From assembly GCF_000718165.1 (NCBI RefSeq), contig NZ_JOEY01000005.1:62001-126000 (forward strand): DNA of 64,000 nt. Reading direction: 5' to 3'. A model generated the notes under the pieces. It was not told the origin of the DNA, ran no database searches, and saw nothing but the letters and a program-made list of their open reading frames with translations. Source of the DNA: Streptomyces fulvoviolaceus. Lineage in GTDB: Bacteria > Actinomycetota > Actinomycetes > Streptomycetales > Streptomycetaceae. Every line of letters starts with the position of its first letter. The first letter of the stretch is position 1. Of the stretch, positions 16,030 through 24,907 are shown piece after piece. A program made the translations under genes and the position numbers.

Positions 16030-16048
16030 CCACCTGTGGGACAGGTGG
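16030..16048. promoter_or_regulatory. perfect inverted repeat between sigma copy 2 and the amidase
   Basis: CCACCTGT-GGG-ACAGGTGG has 8-bp perfect arms and lies 32 bp upstream of the amidase GTG. It could be an operator or a leader hairpin; position suits a regulator of the amidase. Confidence 0.45.
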
Positions 16049-16080
16049 TGTTTCTGTGACCAGTTTCCAGGGGTGGGGTA

Positions 16081-18222
16081 GTGAGTTCACGCAAGTCCCG
16101 TGCGTACAGACCGCTGAGCATGAAGAGACGGGCGTGGCTCACGCTCGGCGCGGTGGTGGTGGGAGCCGGCGGCGTGGCGACCTACGCCGCCGCCAGCCCG
16201 TCCACCGACGCGTCCGCGGCCGGGCGCGACAAGCGGCCCGTGAAGGTCTACGACCTCACGCTGAAGGCTCCCGAGACCGGCGAGCGTGAGCTGCCGCGCA
16301 CCGAGACCAAGCAGTTCTCGCTGCTCGGTGTCTCCTGGACGGGGGCGACCAAGCACCTCGACGGCAAGGCCCAGGTGCGCACCCGGAGCCTCGACACCGG
16401 CGAGTGGACGGCCTGGCAGGACCTGGAGACGAACGTCGACCCGGTGGAGGACCCCGAGGAGCGTGCCGACGCGCGCGGCGCCTCGGAGCCGCTGTGGGTC
16501 GGCGCCTCGGACGGCGTGGAGGTGCAGGTCGTCCACGAGGACGGCTCCACCAGCTCCGGCCTGCCCAAGGGGCTGGAGGTCAACCTGGTCGACCCGGGTG
16601 TCGTGACCGCCGCCGAGACGAAGAGCACCGGGACCGAGCCGGCCGCCTACGCGGCGGACGTGACCCCGAGCCCCTCGGCCACCACACCGACCGCGCCGGC
16701 GTCCACGGTTCCCGAGCCGCCGATCACCTCGCGGGCCGGCTGGGGCGCCGACGAGTCGATCAGCCCCGACCCGTCGGAGTACAACGCCGACGTGAAGGCG
16801 GTCTTCGTCCACCACACGGCCGGGAGCAACGACTACTCCTGCGCCGACTCGGCGTCGATCGTCCGCGGCATCTACGCGTACCACGTGCAGACCAACGGCT
16901 GGAACGACATCGGCTACAACTTCCTGGTCGACAAGTGCGGCACGATCTTCGAGGGCCGCAAGGGCGGCGTCGACCTGCCGGTCCTGGGCGCGCACACCTA
17001 CGGCTGGAACCGCGAGTCCACGGGCATCGCGGTGCTCGGTGAGTACACCTCCGCCGGCGCCTCGAACGCGGCCCTGGCGTCGGTCTCCCGTATCGCGGCC
17101 TGGAAGCTGGGCCAGTACGGCGTCGACCCCAACTCGACCGTCCAGCTCAAGGCGGGCGCGACCCAGAAGAACCTCGCCGGTACGAGCTTCACCTCGGGCG
17201 AGTCCTACACCTTCAACCGGATCTCCGGCCACCGCGACGGCTACGCCACCGAGTGCCCCGGCAACTCCCTCTACGCCCAGCTGCCGACCATCCGCGCCTG
17301 GGCGTCCGGACCGGTGAAGGGCCTGAAGCTCACCTCGCTCGACGGCGCGGCCCTGTCGGGCACGAAGTACTACACCAAGGGCGCGATCACCGCCCACTGG
17401 TCGGCCACGACCCCGGCCTCGCTGATCTCCAAGTTCGAACTACTGGTGGACGGCAACGTCGTGGCCACCGCCGCCGGTTCGGCCACCTCGGTCGGCACCA
17501 CCGTGGCAGCGGGGAGCCACACCGTCGCCGTACGGGCCGTGCACCAGTCGGGCAAGCCGGCGACGACCGCCGCGCTGACCGTCGTGGGGGACACGACCGC
17601 GCCGGTCTTCTCGACCACGCCGAAGATATCCATGCGTACCGGCACCGTCAGCACCACCGCCGTCCCGGTCACCCTCGGCTGGAAGGCGACCGACGCCCAG
17701 GCCCTGAAGCAGGTGAAGCTGCTCGCCCCGACGACGGCCACCTTCGCCCCGACCACGACCAGCTCCCAGCGCACGGCCAAGTCGGGCACCGCCACCACCT
17801 GGAAGATGCGGGCCTACGACTTCGCGGGCAACTACCGCACCTCGGAACCCGCCTACACACCGGTGATCCTGCAGGAGACCTCGGCCACCAAGTCCGGTAC
17901 CTGGACGAGCCGTTCCTCCTCCAGCTACCTCGGCGGGAAGTCGTACTCCAGCAGTTCGAAGGGCGCGAGCCTCACCTGGACGTTCACCGGCCGGTCCGCC
18001 TCCTGGGTGGTCTCGCGGGCGTCCAGCTCGGGGCAGGCGTACGTCTATGTCGACGGCACCAAGGTCGCGACCGTCGACCTGAAGTCCTCGACCACCAAGT
18101 ACCGCCAGGCGATCTGGACGAAGTCCTGGTCCAGCAGCGCCAAGCACACGGTGAAGATCGTGGTGGTCGGTACCAGCGGCCGCCCGACGATCACGACGGA
18201 CGGCCTGGTCTACATCAAGTAG
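16081..18222 (+). CDS. secreted PGRP-type N-acetylmuramoyl-L-alanine amidase
   Basis: A 713-residue exported protein. The N-terminus has a basic stretch and hydrophobic core (MKRRAWLTLGAVVVGAGG from residue 14) ending near AAASPSTDA. The peptidoglycan-recognition amidase domain spans about 225-410: ITSRAGWGAD opening, zinc His in VHHTAG, HVQTNGWNDIGYNF, and a distal GHRDG with ECPG. It should cleave the amide between muramic acid and stem peptide. The C-terminal 300 residues are Ser/Thr-rich, with Ig-like beta modules (TKYYTKGAITAHWSATTPA) that may bind wall or substrate. GTG start behind GGGGTGGGG; an inner ATG at 16120 is an alternative. It converges on the MFS gene with only 4 bp between stops. 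Confidence 0.88.
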   Translation: MSSRKSRAYRPLSMKRRAWLTLGAVVVGAGGVATYAAASPSTDASAAGRDKRPVKVYDLTLKAPETGERELPRTETKQFSLLGVSWTGATKHLDGKAQVRTRSLDTGEWTAWQDLETNVDPVEDPEERADARGASEPLWVGASDGVEVQVVHEDGSTSSGLPKGLEVNLVDPGVVTAAETKSTGTEPAAYAADVTPSPSATTPTAPASTVPEPPITSRAGWGADESISPDPSEYNADVKAVFVHHTAGSNDYSCADSASIVRGIYAYHVQTNGWNDIGYNFLVDKCGTIFEGRKGGVDLPVLGAHTYGWNRESTGIAVLGEYTSAGASNAALASVSRIAAWKLGQYGVDPNSTVQLKAGATQKNLAGTSFTSGESYTFNRISGHRDGYATECPGNSLYAQLPTIRAWASGPVKGLKLTSLDGAALSGTKYYTKGAITAHWSATTPASLISKFELLVDGNVVATAAGSATSVGTTVAAGSHTVAVRAVHQSGKPATTAALTVVGDTTAPVFSTTPKISMRTGTVSTTAVPVTLGWKATDAQALKQVKLLAPTTATFAPTTTSSQRTAKSGTATTWKMRAYDFAGNYRTSEPAYTPVILQETSATKSGTWTSRSSSSYLGGKSYSSSSKGASLTWTFTGRSASWVVSRASSSGQAYVYVDGTKVATVDLKSSTTKYRQAIWTKSWSSSAKHTVKIVVVGTSGRPTITTDGLVYIK

Positions 18223-18226
18223 CCGT

Positions 18227-19699
18227 TCACAAAGCGGTATCCACCGGCTCGGGCGTCCGCTCCCCCACACCCTGGGGAGTGGGCGCCCGTTCCGCGTCGA
18301 TGACGATCCCCGCGACCAGCGCGGCCAGCAGCAGCGCGCCGAACGCCCACCAGGTGGCCACGTTGAAGCCGTGCACCGTGGCCTGCGCGGCGAGCAGTTG
18401 CTTGTCCACGCCGGGTCCGGCGTGCGCGGTCAGATAGGTCGAGGTCACGCTCGCAGCGATCGTGTTCAGCAACGCCGTACCGATCGAACCGCCCACCTGC
18501 TGGGCGGTGTTGAAGGTCGCCGAGGCCGCCCCCGCGTCCTGCGGCGCGACGCTCCCGGTGGCCAGCGAGACGGACGTCATCATCGCCGTACTCATGCCGA
18601 GGCCGAGCATCAGCATGCCGGGCAGGACGTGCGAGGCGTACGCCGGCTCCACGCCCACCTGCGCGATGATCGCCAGCCCGCCGGCGGCCACCAGCAGCCC
18701 TGGCACGATCAGGAACCTGGGCTGCACCCTGCCCAGCAGCCGCGCGGCGATCTGCGTCGAGCCGACGATCATCGCGACCGTCATCGGCAGATACGCGCAC
18801 CCGGTCTTCAGCGGCGACCATCCGAGGACGCCCTGCAGGTAGTACGTCAGGAAGAGGAAGACGCCGAACATGCCGATCGTCACGAGCAGCACGGTCAGGA
18901 AAGCGCCGACCCGCTGACGGTCCTTCACGACGGTCATCGGCAGCAACGGCACCCGTGCCCGGGTCTGCCACAGGCCGAAGGCGCCCAGGAGTACGACACC
19001 GCCGGCCAGCAGCGTCACCACCAGGCCGTCGCTCCAACCGCGCGACTCCGCCTCGGAGAAGCCGTAGACGATCGACAGCATCCCGGCCGAGCCGAGCAGT
19101 GCGCCCGGCACGTCGAGGTGCGCGTCGGGGTGCCGCTCCCCGCGGGCGAGGATGACCCAGGCGCCCGCGAACGCGACCAGCGCGACGGGCACGTTGACGT
19201 ACAGGCACCAGCGCCAGTCCAGGTACTCGGTGAGCAGTCCGCCCGCGAGCAGGCCGATCGCCGCGCCCGCCCCGACGATCGCCCCGAACACCCCGAAGGC
19301 CTTCGCGCGGTCCTTGGGATCGGTGAACGTCGTCGTGAGCAGCGACAGCGCGGAGGGCGCGAGCAGCGCGGCGAAGACGCCCTGCAGGGCCCGTGCCCCG
19401 AACAGCATCCCCTCGCCCGTCGCGGCCCCGCCGAGCGCGGAGGCGGCGGCGAAACCGAGGAGCCCGATCATGAAGGTGGTCCGGCGCCCCACAAGGTCCG
19501 AGACCCGCCCGCCGAGCAGCAGCAGCCCGCCGAAGGCGAGGGTGTAGGCGGTGATGACCCACTGCCGGTTCCCGTCCGACATGTTCAGGTCGGCCTGGGC
19601 GGACGGCAGAGCGATATTGACGATGGTCATGTCCAGCACGACCATCAACTGGGCGAGCGCGATGACTACCAGGGCCCACCAACGACGGTTGTCTGCCAT
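18227..19699 (-). CDS. MFS drug-resistance transporter (DHA2/EmrB-QacA type, 14 TM)
   Basis: A 490-residue inner-membrane proton antiporter. Motif D1 and motif A are clear (VVLDMTIVNIALPSAQ, about 18-33, and GGRVSDLVGRRTTF, about 63-76). About 14 hydrophobic spans are countable, matching DHA2 members. It would export toxic organic compounds. ATG start. No dedicated regulator is adjacent; the nearest upstream gene on this strand is an uncharacterised small protein 71 bp away. A GC-rich hairpin (CGGGCG/CGCCCG) inside its last codons may terminate transcription from both convergent genes. Confidence 0.9.
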   Translation of the reverse strand: MADNRRWWALVVIALAQLMVVLDMTIVNIALPSAQADLNMSDGNRQWVITAYTLAFGGLLLLGGRVSDLVGRRTTFMIGLLGFAAASALGGAATGEGMLFGARALQGVFAALLAPSALSLLTTTFTDPKDRAKAFGVFGAIVGAGAAIGLLAGGLLTEYLDWRWCLYVNVPVALVAFAGAWVILARGERHPDAHLDVPGALLGSAGMLSIVYGFSEAESRGWSDGLVVTLLAGGVVLLGAFGLWQTRARVPLLPMTVVKDRQRVGAFLTVLLVTIGMFGVFLFLTYYLQGVLGWSPLKTGCAYLPMTVAMIVGSTQIAARLLGRVQPRFLIVPGLLVAAGGLAIIAQVGVEPAYASHVLPGMLMLGLGMSTAMMTSVSLATGSVAPQDAGAASATFNTAQQVGGSIGTALLNTIAASVTSTYLTAHAGPGVDKQLLAAQATVHGFNVATWWAFGALLLAALVAGIVIDAERAPTPQGVGERTPEPVDTAL

Positions 19700-19770
19700 G
19701 ACTCCATCGTGCTCCCACCCGGCCCGGGTTGGGAACGCAAGCGTCTCTTATTACGGCCTTTTTACCGCCC

Positions 19771-20175
19771 TCATACCGACCCCGGACCCGGACCCGACCC
19801 CGTCGCGTCCCGGCACAGCAACCGCAGCGACCCGTCCCCGGCGAAGCACCGGCGGGCCTCATCGATGGGATCCCACAGCTTGCCGTCGGGCGTGCGCACC
19901 CAGTGGTCACCGCCGCCCGCCCACCACTCGGCACCGGTCTGCCGGACGACCACCTCACCGGCGTACGCCCCGAGCCCGCGCAGCACGCTCTCCACGGCGG
20001 CGTACGGCGCTCCCTCCCGCCGTATCTCGTCGATCATCCGGTCGACGCGCCACAGGCTCTGCGCCGAGTAGTCGAGTCGCACCCGCGCCCCCTCGCGCAG
20101 GGTCGCCACCGCGTCCGCCGCCCACCTCACCGGCTTCGTCGCAGCTGAGGGCCTGGTTTCCTGCTGAGTCGTCAC
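19771..20175 (-). CDS. conserved actinobacterial protein of unknown function
   Basis: A 134-residue soluble protein; I do not recognise a family. It has a charged helical first half (YSAQSLWRVDRMIDEIRREG) and a beta-rich second half with WWAGGGDHWVRTPDGKLWDPIDEA, suggesting a small alpha/beta domain. The GTG start at 20175 is chosen because codon use upstream of it is poor, but a longer form beginning at 20283 cannot be excluded. It may share a transcript with the downstream MFS gene. No function is proposed. Confidence 0.55.
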   Translation of the reverse strand: MTTQQETRPSAATKPVRWAADAVATLREGARVRLDYSAQSLWRVDRMIDEIRREGAPYAAVESVLRGLGAYAGEVVVRQTGAEWWAGGGDHWVRTPDGKLWDPIDEARRCFAGDGSLRLLCRDATGSGPGPGSV

Positions 20176-20352
20176 ATTCAAGAGAGCGTCACGGCGCGGA
20201 GTTTCGTCACCCCTGATCGGGGCGTTTTCCGGGACCGGCGCAGGACCGCCCCGGCTTCCCCGCATCCGCCGCACGACGGTCACAGGACTCCCCCAGTCGC
20301 GAGGGTTGACGCGGGAGTGACGGTTCGGCGCTCCCGTGCGCTCCAGTCACTG

Positions 20353-20814
20353 ATGAACACGTACCTCCATCTCCGCGCGGTCCATCCCTCAGCGCTGCGC
20401 AACAGCACGACCTGGCTGCAACGGCTGTTCGAGGACGACTGGGACACCGTGCGGCACCGCATCGACCGGCATCGCGAGGAGATGCTGGACGGGCACTACC
20501 TCGACCACGAACTCCTCTACGCGGGCGCCCAGGTGGTCCTCGGCGGCCATCCGGTGTCCCATCCGGATCCGAAGACATCGCCGTTTCTGCTGCTCACCGC
20601 GGCCCAGGTGACCCGGGTCGCCGAGTTCCTGACGGACGCCGACTTCGAGGCCCTGTGGCAGGAGGCGCGCGAGGAACTGCTCAAGCCGTACGGTGACACG
20701 GCGACGGAACCGGAGGTACAGGGTGCCTTCGCGGCCGCGCACCGGGATCTGACCGCGTTCTACGAACGGACGGCGCTGTACGGGGACGCGGTGGTCAAGT
20801 GGCTGATCCAGTAA
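20353..20814 (+). CDS. DUF1877 (YfbM-like) family protein
   Basis: A 153-residue cytoplasmic protein. It matches the DUF1877 pattern: a start of the type M-x-x-x-L-x-L-R-A-V (here MNTYLHLRAVHPSALRNS), WLQRLFEDDWD, a Leu-Tyr-Ala-Gly-Ala-Gln segment, and a C-terminal FYERTALYGDAVVKWLI helix. The biochemical role of the family is unknown. I chose the ATG at 20353 for its match to the family start; an in-frame GTG at 20317 is also open. No ribosome site is evident, so the transcript may be leaderless, with TTGACG at 20307 as a candidate -35. Confidence 0.75.
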   Translation: MNTYLHLRAVHPSALRNSTTWLQRLFEDDWDTVRHRIDRHREEMLDGHYLDHELLYAGAQVVLGGHPVSHPDPKTSPFLLLTAAQVTRVAEFLTDADFEALWQEAREELLKPYGDTATEPEVQGAFAAAHRDLTAFYERTALYGDAVVKWLIQ

Positions 20815-20884
20815 GCCAATGGGCCACTCGGTGGAGAACTCAGTGGACCAGTCAGTGGCTCAGCCAGTGAGTGGCCTAGGTGGA

Positions 20885-20907
20885 TCAGCCAGTGAGCCAC
20901 TGGCTGA
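20885..20907. terminator. 10-bp stem hairpin between convergent genes
   Basis: TCAGCCAGTG-AGC-CACTGGCTGA is a perfect stem with a three-base loop. It is part of a CAGTGG-rich tract (20820-20936) in which the same half-site recurs several times in both orientations between two convergent stops. Confidence 0.65.
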
Positions 20908-20938
20908 CCAGTTGGCCGGGTGGCTCAGCCACCGAACC

Positions 20939-21508
20939 TCACCCCCGCCGCCGGCTCCGCCGCGACACCACCGCCCGCAGCACCCGCCGCCCCTCCGTCG
21001 ACACCGCCAGCGCGGGGCGCAGTCCGGCCTCGCCGTGGCCCGCGAGGAGTTCCAGGACGCTGACCTGGCGCCGCAGTTCGGCGGCGACGAGGGGTGACAT
21101 GCCCTCCGTACGGCCCTCCCGGCGGGCGTCGATCGAGGACGCCCCGTCCTTCTGGTCCGTCAGCGGGTCGAGGATCCGGTGGATCTGCAGTGCGGCGACG
21201 GAGCAGGCGTCGGCCCACACGCGCATCTCGCCGGCGGACGGTTCGGCCGGCGCGGCGGCGAGCATCCGGCGGGCAAGCAGTACGGCCTGGTCCTCACCTG
21301 AGCCCTCGTCACCGGAGAGCTTGCCGCGCACCTGCTCCAGCCGCTCGCCCCAGTCACCGGCGCAGGCGTCCTCCGCGAGGCCCGCCCACAGCGGCCGCAG
21401 GATCTCGTCGTCGCCGCCCAGCAGGGGCACGCACCGATCCAAACAAGCCAACCCGCTGGCGGCCAGTCCGCGTTCGTCGGCCTGCGCGATCAGATCCACC
21501 AGGCTCAT
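20939..21508 (-). CDS. helical protein of unknown function
   Basis: A 189-residue, mostly alpha-helical cytoplasmic protein with no motif I recognise. It starts MSLVDLIAQADERG and ends in a very basic tail (VVSRRSRRRG) that could touch nucleic acid or membrane lipid. The ATG at 21508 has GGGAGG six bases upstream, which decides the start over the longer open frame. The neighbour on the same strand 76 bp upstream is another uncharacterised protein; the two may form an operon. Confidence 0.6.
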   Translation of the reverse strand: MSLVDLIAQADERGLAASGLACLDRCVPLLGGDDEILRPLWAGLAEDACAGDWGERLEQVRGKLSGDEGSGEDQAVLLARRMLAAAPAEPSAGEMRVWADACSVAALQIHRILDPLTDQKDGASSIDARREGRTEGMSPLVAAELRRQVSVLELLAGHGEAGLRPALAVSTEGRRVLRAVVSRRSRRRG

Positions 21509-21584
21509 CCACGCCTCCCTCGCCAGGCGGTCTCCCCTTACGGAACCCGCGCTTCCCCTTACTGCGTGCGACGACCCGGGAGTG

Positions 21585-22088
21585 TCACAGGGGCACCACA
21601 CCGAGCCGGTCGAGCATACGGAAGAAGAGGTTTTCGGCCAACGGTTCCGGCTCGGACGTCAGTACGTCGAGGAGCGGCTCCTCGGGCACGGTGTGACCCG
21701 CCTCCGCGGCCCAGGCGACGGCCCGCTCGGCGGCGTCCCGGGGCTCGAGGAAGTAGTCCTCGAGGGTGAGCCCCTCCTGGTCGGCCCCCAGGTACTTGGC
21801 CATGGCGGCCCGGGCCAGACAGGTCGTCCACGTCCCGCTCTCCGGCGCCGCCGCCTCCACGACCACCGAGGCGCTGTCCATGACGTATCCGAAGAGCGCG
21901 GGCGAACCGGTCTCCAGGGCCAGGCCGTTCATGCTCCCGACGTCGCCCTCGCCGCTCGCGTACTCCCAGACCTGCCATCCGTCCGGCGCCGATTCGCGCA
22001 GGACCATTCCCTCGGCGCCCGACAGCGCGTCCAGCTCGTTCAGCGGCCGCTCCTCGCGGCCCACGACGAAATACCCCCAGTAGCCCAT
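21585..22088 (-). CDS. uncharacterised Streptomyces protein
   Basis: A 167-residue soluble, acidic protein beginning MGYWGYFVVGREERP, an opening I associate with lineage-restricted streptomycete proteins of unknown role. The middle segment (WTTCLARAAMAKYLG) and the ending (AENLFFRMLDRLGVVPL) look like a compact helical domain with a regular beta N-terminus. ATG at 22088 with GGGGG eight bases upstream; a TTG at 22106 is less likely. No catalytic or binding motif is visible. Confidence 0.6.
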   Translation of the reverse strand: MGYWGYFVVGREERPLNELDALSGAEGMVLRESAPDGWQVWEYASGEGDVGSMNGLALETGSPALFGYVMDSASVVVEAAAPESGTWTTCLARAAMAKYLGADQEGLTLEDYFLEPRDAAERAVAWAAEAGHTVPEEPLLDVLTSEPEPLAENLFFRMLDRLGVVPL

Positions 22089-22185
22089 CCCGTTCCCCCA
22101 CGACAATCTCGGCTGCGGCTCGGGCCGAATACACCACAGTCGTAAGGAAGTTCGCAGCCGGATGGGCCAACTCGGTCAAGCCCGG

Positions 22186-22950
22186 TCAGGCCGCGACGGG
22201 CACCGGTCCCTGGTGGGCCTTCTCGTCCTGCATCCGGGTCAGCCGCAGCACGACGAGGACGGCGAACAGGGCGGCCCAGAGGTCGAGGGCGTCCGCGAAC
22301 ATCGCCTGAACCGTCGCGTCGTGGATCTCCTGGGCGGTGTCGGCCCGCTGGTACGCGCTGTACCCGACCCGGCCGGCGAAGAGCGCGACAATCCACAGCG
22401 TCCACCAGGTGTTGACCAGCCCGTGCCCGCGAGGCTTCCCCCACGGGCTGCTCGCGTCCCAGATGTCGAGGGCGATCCGGCGCGGGAACCAGAGGTTCAC
22501 GATCGGCACGAACCAGGCCCAGATCGTCCAGCCGCGCTTCTTGCTGTGCCCGGACGAGTCGAACGCCTCGGCGTTGACCCGCACCCGCTGGAACCAGTTC
22601 AGGTACACGATGGCGCAGGCGATCAGCGTGACCGACTGGGCTGCGCTGGCCACGGTGTAGAGCACGTCCGCCTGATCGGCCCGCCGCACGACGGCGTCCC
22701 CGAAGTCGCCCGCGGCCAGGTCGCCCGAGGCGTCGTACATCAGGGCGCCCGCCCCGAGGGAGAACAGGTCGGCGGCGGCGACCAGTCCCAGCATCACGGC
22801 GGCGGCCCGCCCGAGCCCGACCGGCGAGCGCAGCCAGGCGGTCGGCGCGGCACCGGCCGGCAGGGCCTGGAACCCCGTGGGGGCGGCGCACTGGGTGCAC
22901 AGGACGCCGTCGGGTGCCGCTTCGAAGTGATGGCAGCGCGTGCAGAGCAT
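22186..22950 (-). CDS. DUF4328 membrane protein with zinc-ribbon N-terminus
   Basis: A 254-residue protein. The first 20 residues form a small zinc ribbon (CTRCHHF ... CTQC, two CxxC pairs). The rest has about four or five hydrophobic helices with the DUF4328 features: a VYLNWFQRVR segment after helix three, an amphipathic WTIWAWFVPIVNLWFPRRI, and a WWTLWI helix. DUF4328 proteins are common and multi-copy in Streptomyces, and their function is not known. The zinc ribbon suggests a cytoplasmic interaction module. ATG start at 22950. Confidence 0.82.
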   Translation of the reverse strand: MLCTRCHHFEAAPDGVLCTQCAAPTGFQALPAGAAPTAWLRSPVGLGRAAAVMLGLVAAADLFSLGAGALMYDASGDLAAGDFGDAVVRRADQADVLYTVASAAQSVTLIACAIVYLNWFQRVRVNAEAFDSSGHSKKRGWTIWAWFVPIVNLWFPRRIALDIWDASSPWGKPRGHGLVNTWWTLWIVALFAGRVGYSAYQRADTAQEIHDATVQAMFADALDLWAALFAVLVVLRLTRMQDEKAHQGPVPVAA

Positions 22951-23081
22951 GACGGACGTCCCCCCGAGGTGTGGATGATCAGCAGACCGCGCCCGGCTCT
23001 CCCCAGAACCTCACGCGCGGCATGCGGAACATACGGTTCACCAGCCCCGTACGTCTACTGGGAAACCGTCGCCGGAATCCC

Positions 23082-24752
23082 TCAGCCCAGCCGGTCCGCC
23101 AGCGCCCTGAACTCCGTCCAGGACAGCGCCGGCTTCCCGGGATCCCACAGCTTCTGGACCGTTGCCCTGAGCGGCATCCTGATCCCCGCCGCGACCTGGT
23201 TCTGCGTCTGGGAGTCCGCGAGGTCGCACCACACCGCGAAGGACCCACCGAGGATCTGGTCGTCGTACTTCGAGGACACCGCCTGGGTGCCGCGTACGAC
23301 GAGCGGCGTCCACTGCTCGTAGATCCGCTGTCCGGTCGGGTAGACGAAGGCGTTCGGCTGCCCAAGGACGTAGTACAGGAACTCGTCGTTGTAGTTGACG
23401 ACCTTCCGCCCCGCGCTCAGGTACTCGACCGGCTGCCGCGCGCCGATCTCCTTGCCCGTCCAGTACCCGACCTGGATGTCCTCGTCGGGCTGCACGGACG
23501 TACCGCGGAAGAAGCCGTCGTTCCAGGCGCGGGGGATCTTGTCGTGGTCGCGGACGACGGCGGCGCGGTCGTTGAGCCAGCCCGTCGTCAGGTCGGCGAC
23601 GCTCGCGCCGGAGCCGTAGGCCTCCCTGGCGGCGGTGGCGAGCTGCGGATAGGACGTCTCGGGGCTGGAGACCATCAGCGCCCGGTACTCGTCGCCGCCG
23701 AGGTTCCAGAAGGCGCCGGGGAACAGGTCGGCGTACTCGTTCAGCAGATCGTCGACGATCTCGGCGGACGCGTCCTTGGAGATGTCGACCGCGCCACGGG
23801 CGGCGACCCCCTGCGCGTTGCGGAGCTGCAGCTCGGGATGCGCGGCGATGACCGCGCCCAGATGCCCGGGTGAGTCGATCTCCGGCACCACACTGATGTG
23901 CCGGCTCTCCGCCAGCGCGACGATCTTCTTCACCTGCGCCTTGGTGAGGTGCTCCTTGGACACGATCTCGGGATGCGAGTCGGACTCGATCCGAAAGCCC
24001 TGGTCGTCGGAGAAGTGAAGGCCGATCTGGTTGAACTTGAGATCGCCCAGCTCCCGGACCCGGTCCTCGATCCAGTCGGCCGTGAAGTGCTTGCGCGCGA
24101 TGTCCAGCATGAACCCGCGCACCGGCTTGGCCGGCTCGTCGCGCACGACGCCCTCCGGCGCCGTACCGCCGCCGTGCACCTCCTGCTTGAGCGTGCGGGT
24201 GCCGTAGAACACGCCCGAATCGTCCGGCCCGCTGATGTTCACCCGCCCGCCGCGCACGGTCATGGTGTACGACTCCGAGTCCGCCCCTTCGTCGTCGTTC
24301 AGCGCCAGTCGTACGTCCCCGGCGCGCACGTCGTCCTTCTCGCCCGCGTACGTCAGCCCCAGCTCACCGGCGAGCAGCCGCCCCTCGTCGGCGAGGTCGG
24401 CGTCGTTCACGACGACGCGCTCACCGGAGGCGGGACGCCAGCCCGGACCGCGCGCGGGGGTGTGCTCGCGCACGGCGGGGATGGTGCGGGGGGTCTTGGA
24501 GAGGGCGTAGGAGCGGGTCGGGCTGGGCGTCGGGGTCGGGGAGGGGTCCGGCGAGAGCGCGGACCTGCCACCGGACGGCGACTGCGCCGACCCGGTCGGC
24601 TCGCTGTCGTCCCCGGCCCACAGACCGAGTCCCACACCCGCCGCGACGGTCACGGCGACCGCCCCGATGATCAACCCCCGGGTCTGCCCCACCTGCAGCT
24701 TCCCCCGGCCCTGCCCCTGGCGCTGTCCCTGCCGTTTCCTGTGCTGGCTCAC
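23082..24752 (-). CDS. membrane-anchored or secreted beta-N-acetylhexosaminidase (GH20)
   Basis: A 556-residue glycoside hydrolase that would remove terminal GlcNAc/GalNAc from chitin-derived or wall glycans outside the cell. A basic N-terminus is followed by one hydrophobic span (LIIGAVAVTVAAGVGLGLWAG, about 27-47) and a Pro/Ser/Thr linker. GH20b domain follows at about 90-200. The catalytic barrel starts at RGFMLDIARKHF, with VVPEIDSPGH, and the catalytic acid pair Asp-Glu is in WNLGGDEY at about 345. GTG start. No obvious operon partner; divergent from the OHCU-like gene. Confidence 0.9.
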   Translation of the reverse strand: MSQHRKRQGQRQGQGRGKLQVGQTRGLIIGAVAVTVAAGVGLGLWAGDDSEPTGSAQSPSGGRSALSPDPSPTPTPSPTRSYALSKTPRTIPAVREHTPARGPGWRPASGERVVVNDADLADEGRLLAGELGLTYAGEKDDVRAGDVRLALNDDEGADSESYTMTVRGGRVNISGPDDSGVFYGTRTLKQEVHGGGTAPEGVVRDEPAKPVRGFMLDIARKHFTADWIEDRVRELGDLKFNQIGLHFSDDQGFRIESDSHPEIVSKEHLTKAQVKKIVALAESRHISVVPEIDSPGHLGAVIAAHPELQLRNAQGVAARGAVDISKDASAEIVDDLLNEYADLFPGAFWNLGGDEYRALMVSSPETSYPQLATAAREAYGSGASVADLTTGWLNDRAAVVRDHDKIPRAWNDGFFRGTSVQPDEDIQVGYWTGKEIGARQPVEYLSAGRKVVNYNDEFLYYVLGQPNAFVYPTGQRIYEQWTPLVVRGTQAVSSKYDDQILGGSFAVWCDLADSQTQNQVAAGIRMPLRATVQKLWDPGKPALSWTEFRALADRLG

Positions 24753-24907
24753 AGCGTCAACCTAGGGCCTCGAGAGAACGGGCGTTGTCCACCACGCGTT
24801 CCGAAACTCTCCCGTGCGGGTGAAATTCGGGCATCCGTCGGACAGGTCATGTCCACTCTCGATAACGTGGCGTCACATCTCTCACAGCTTCCTCTGCCGA
24901 AACACAC

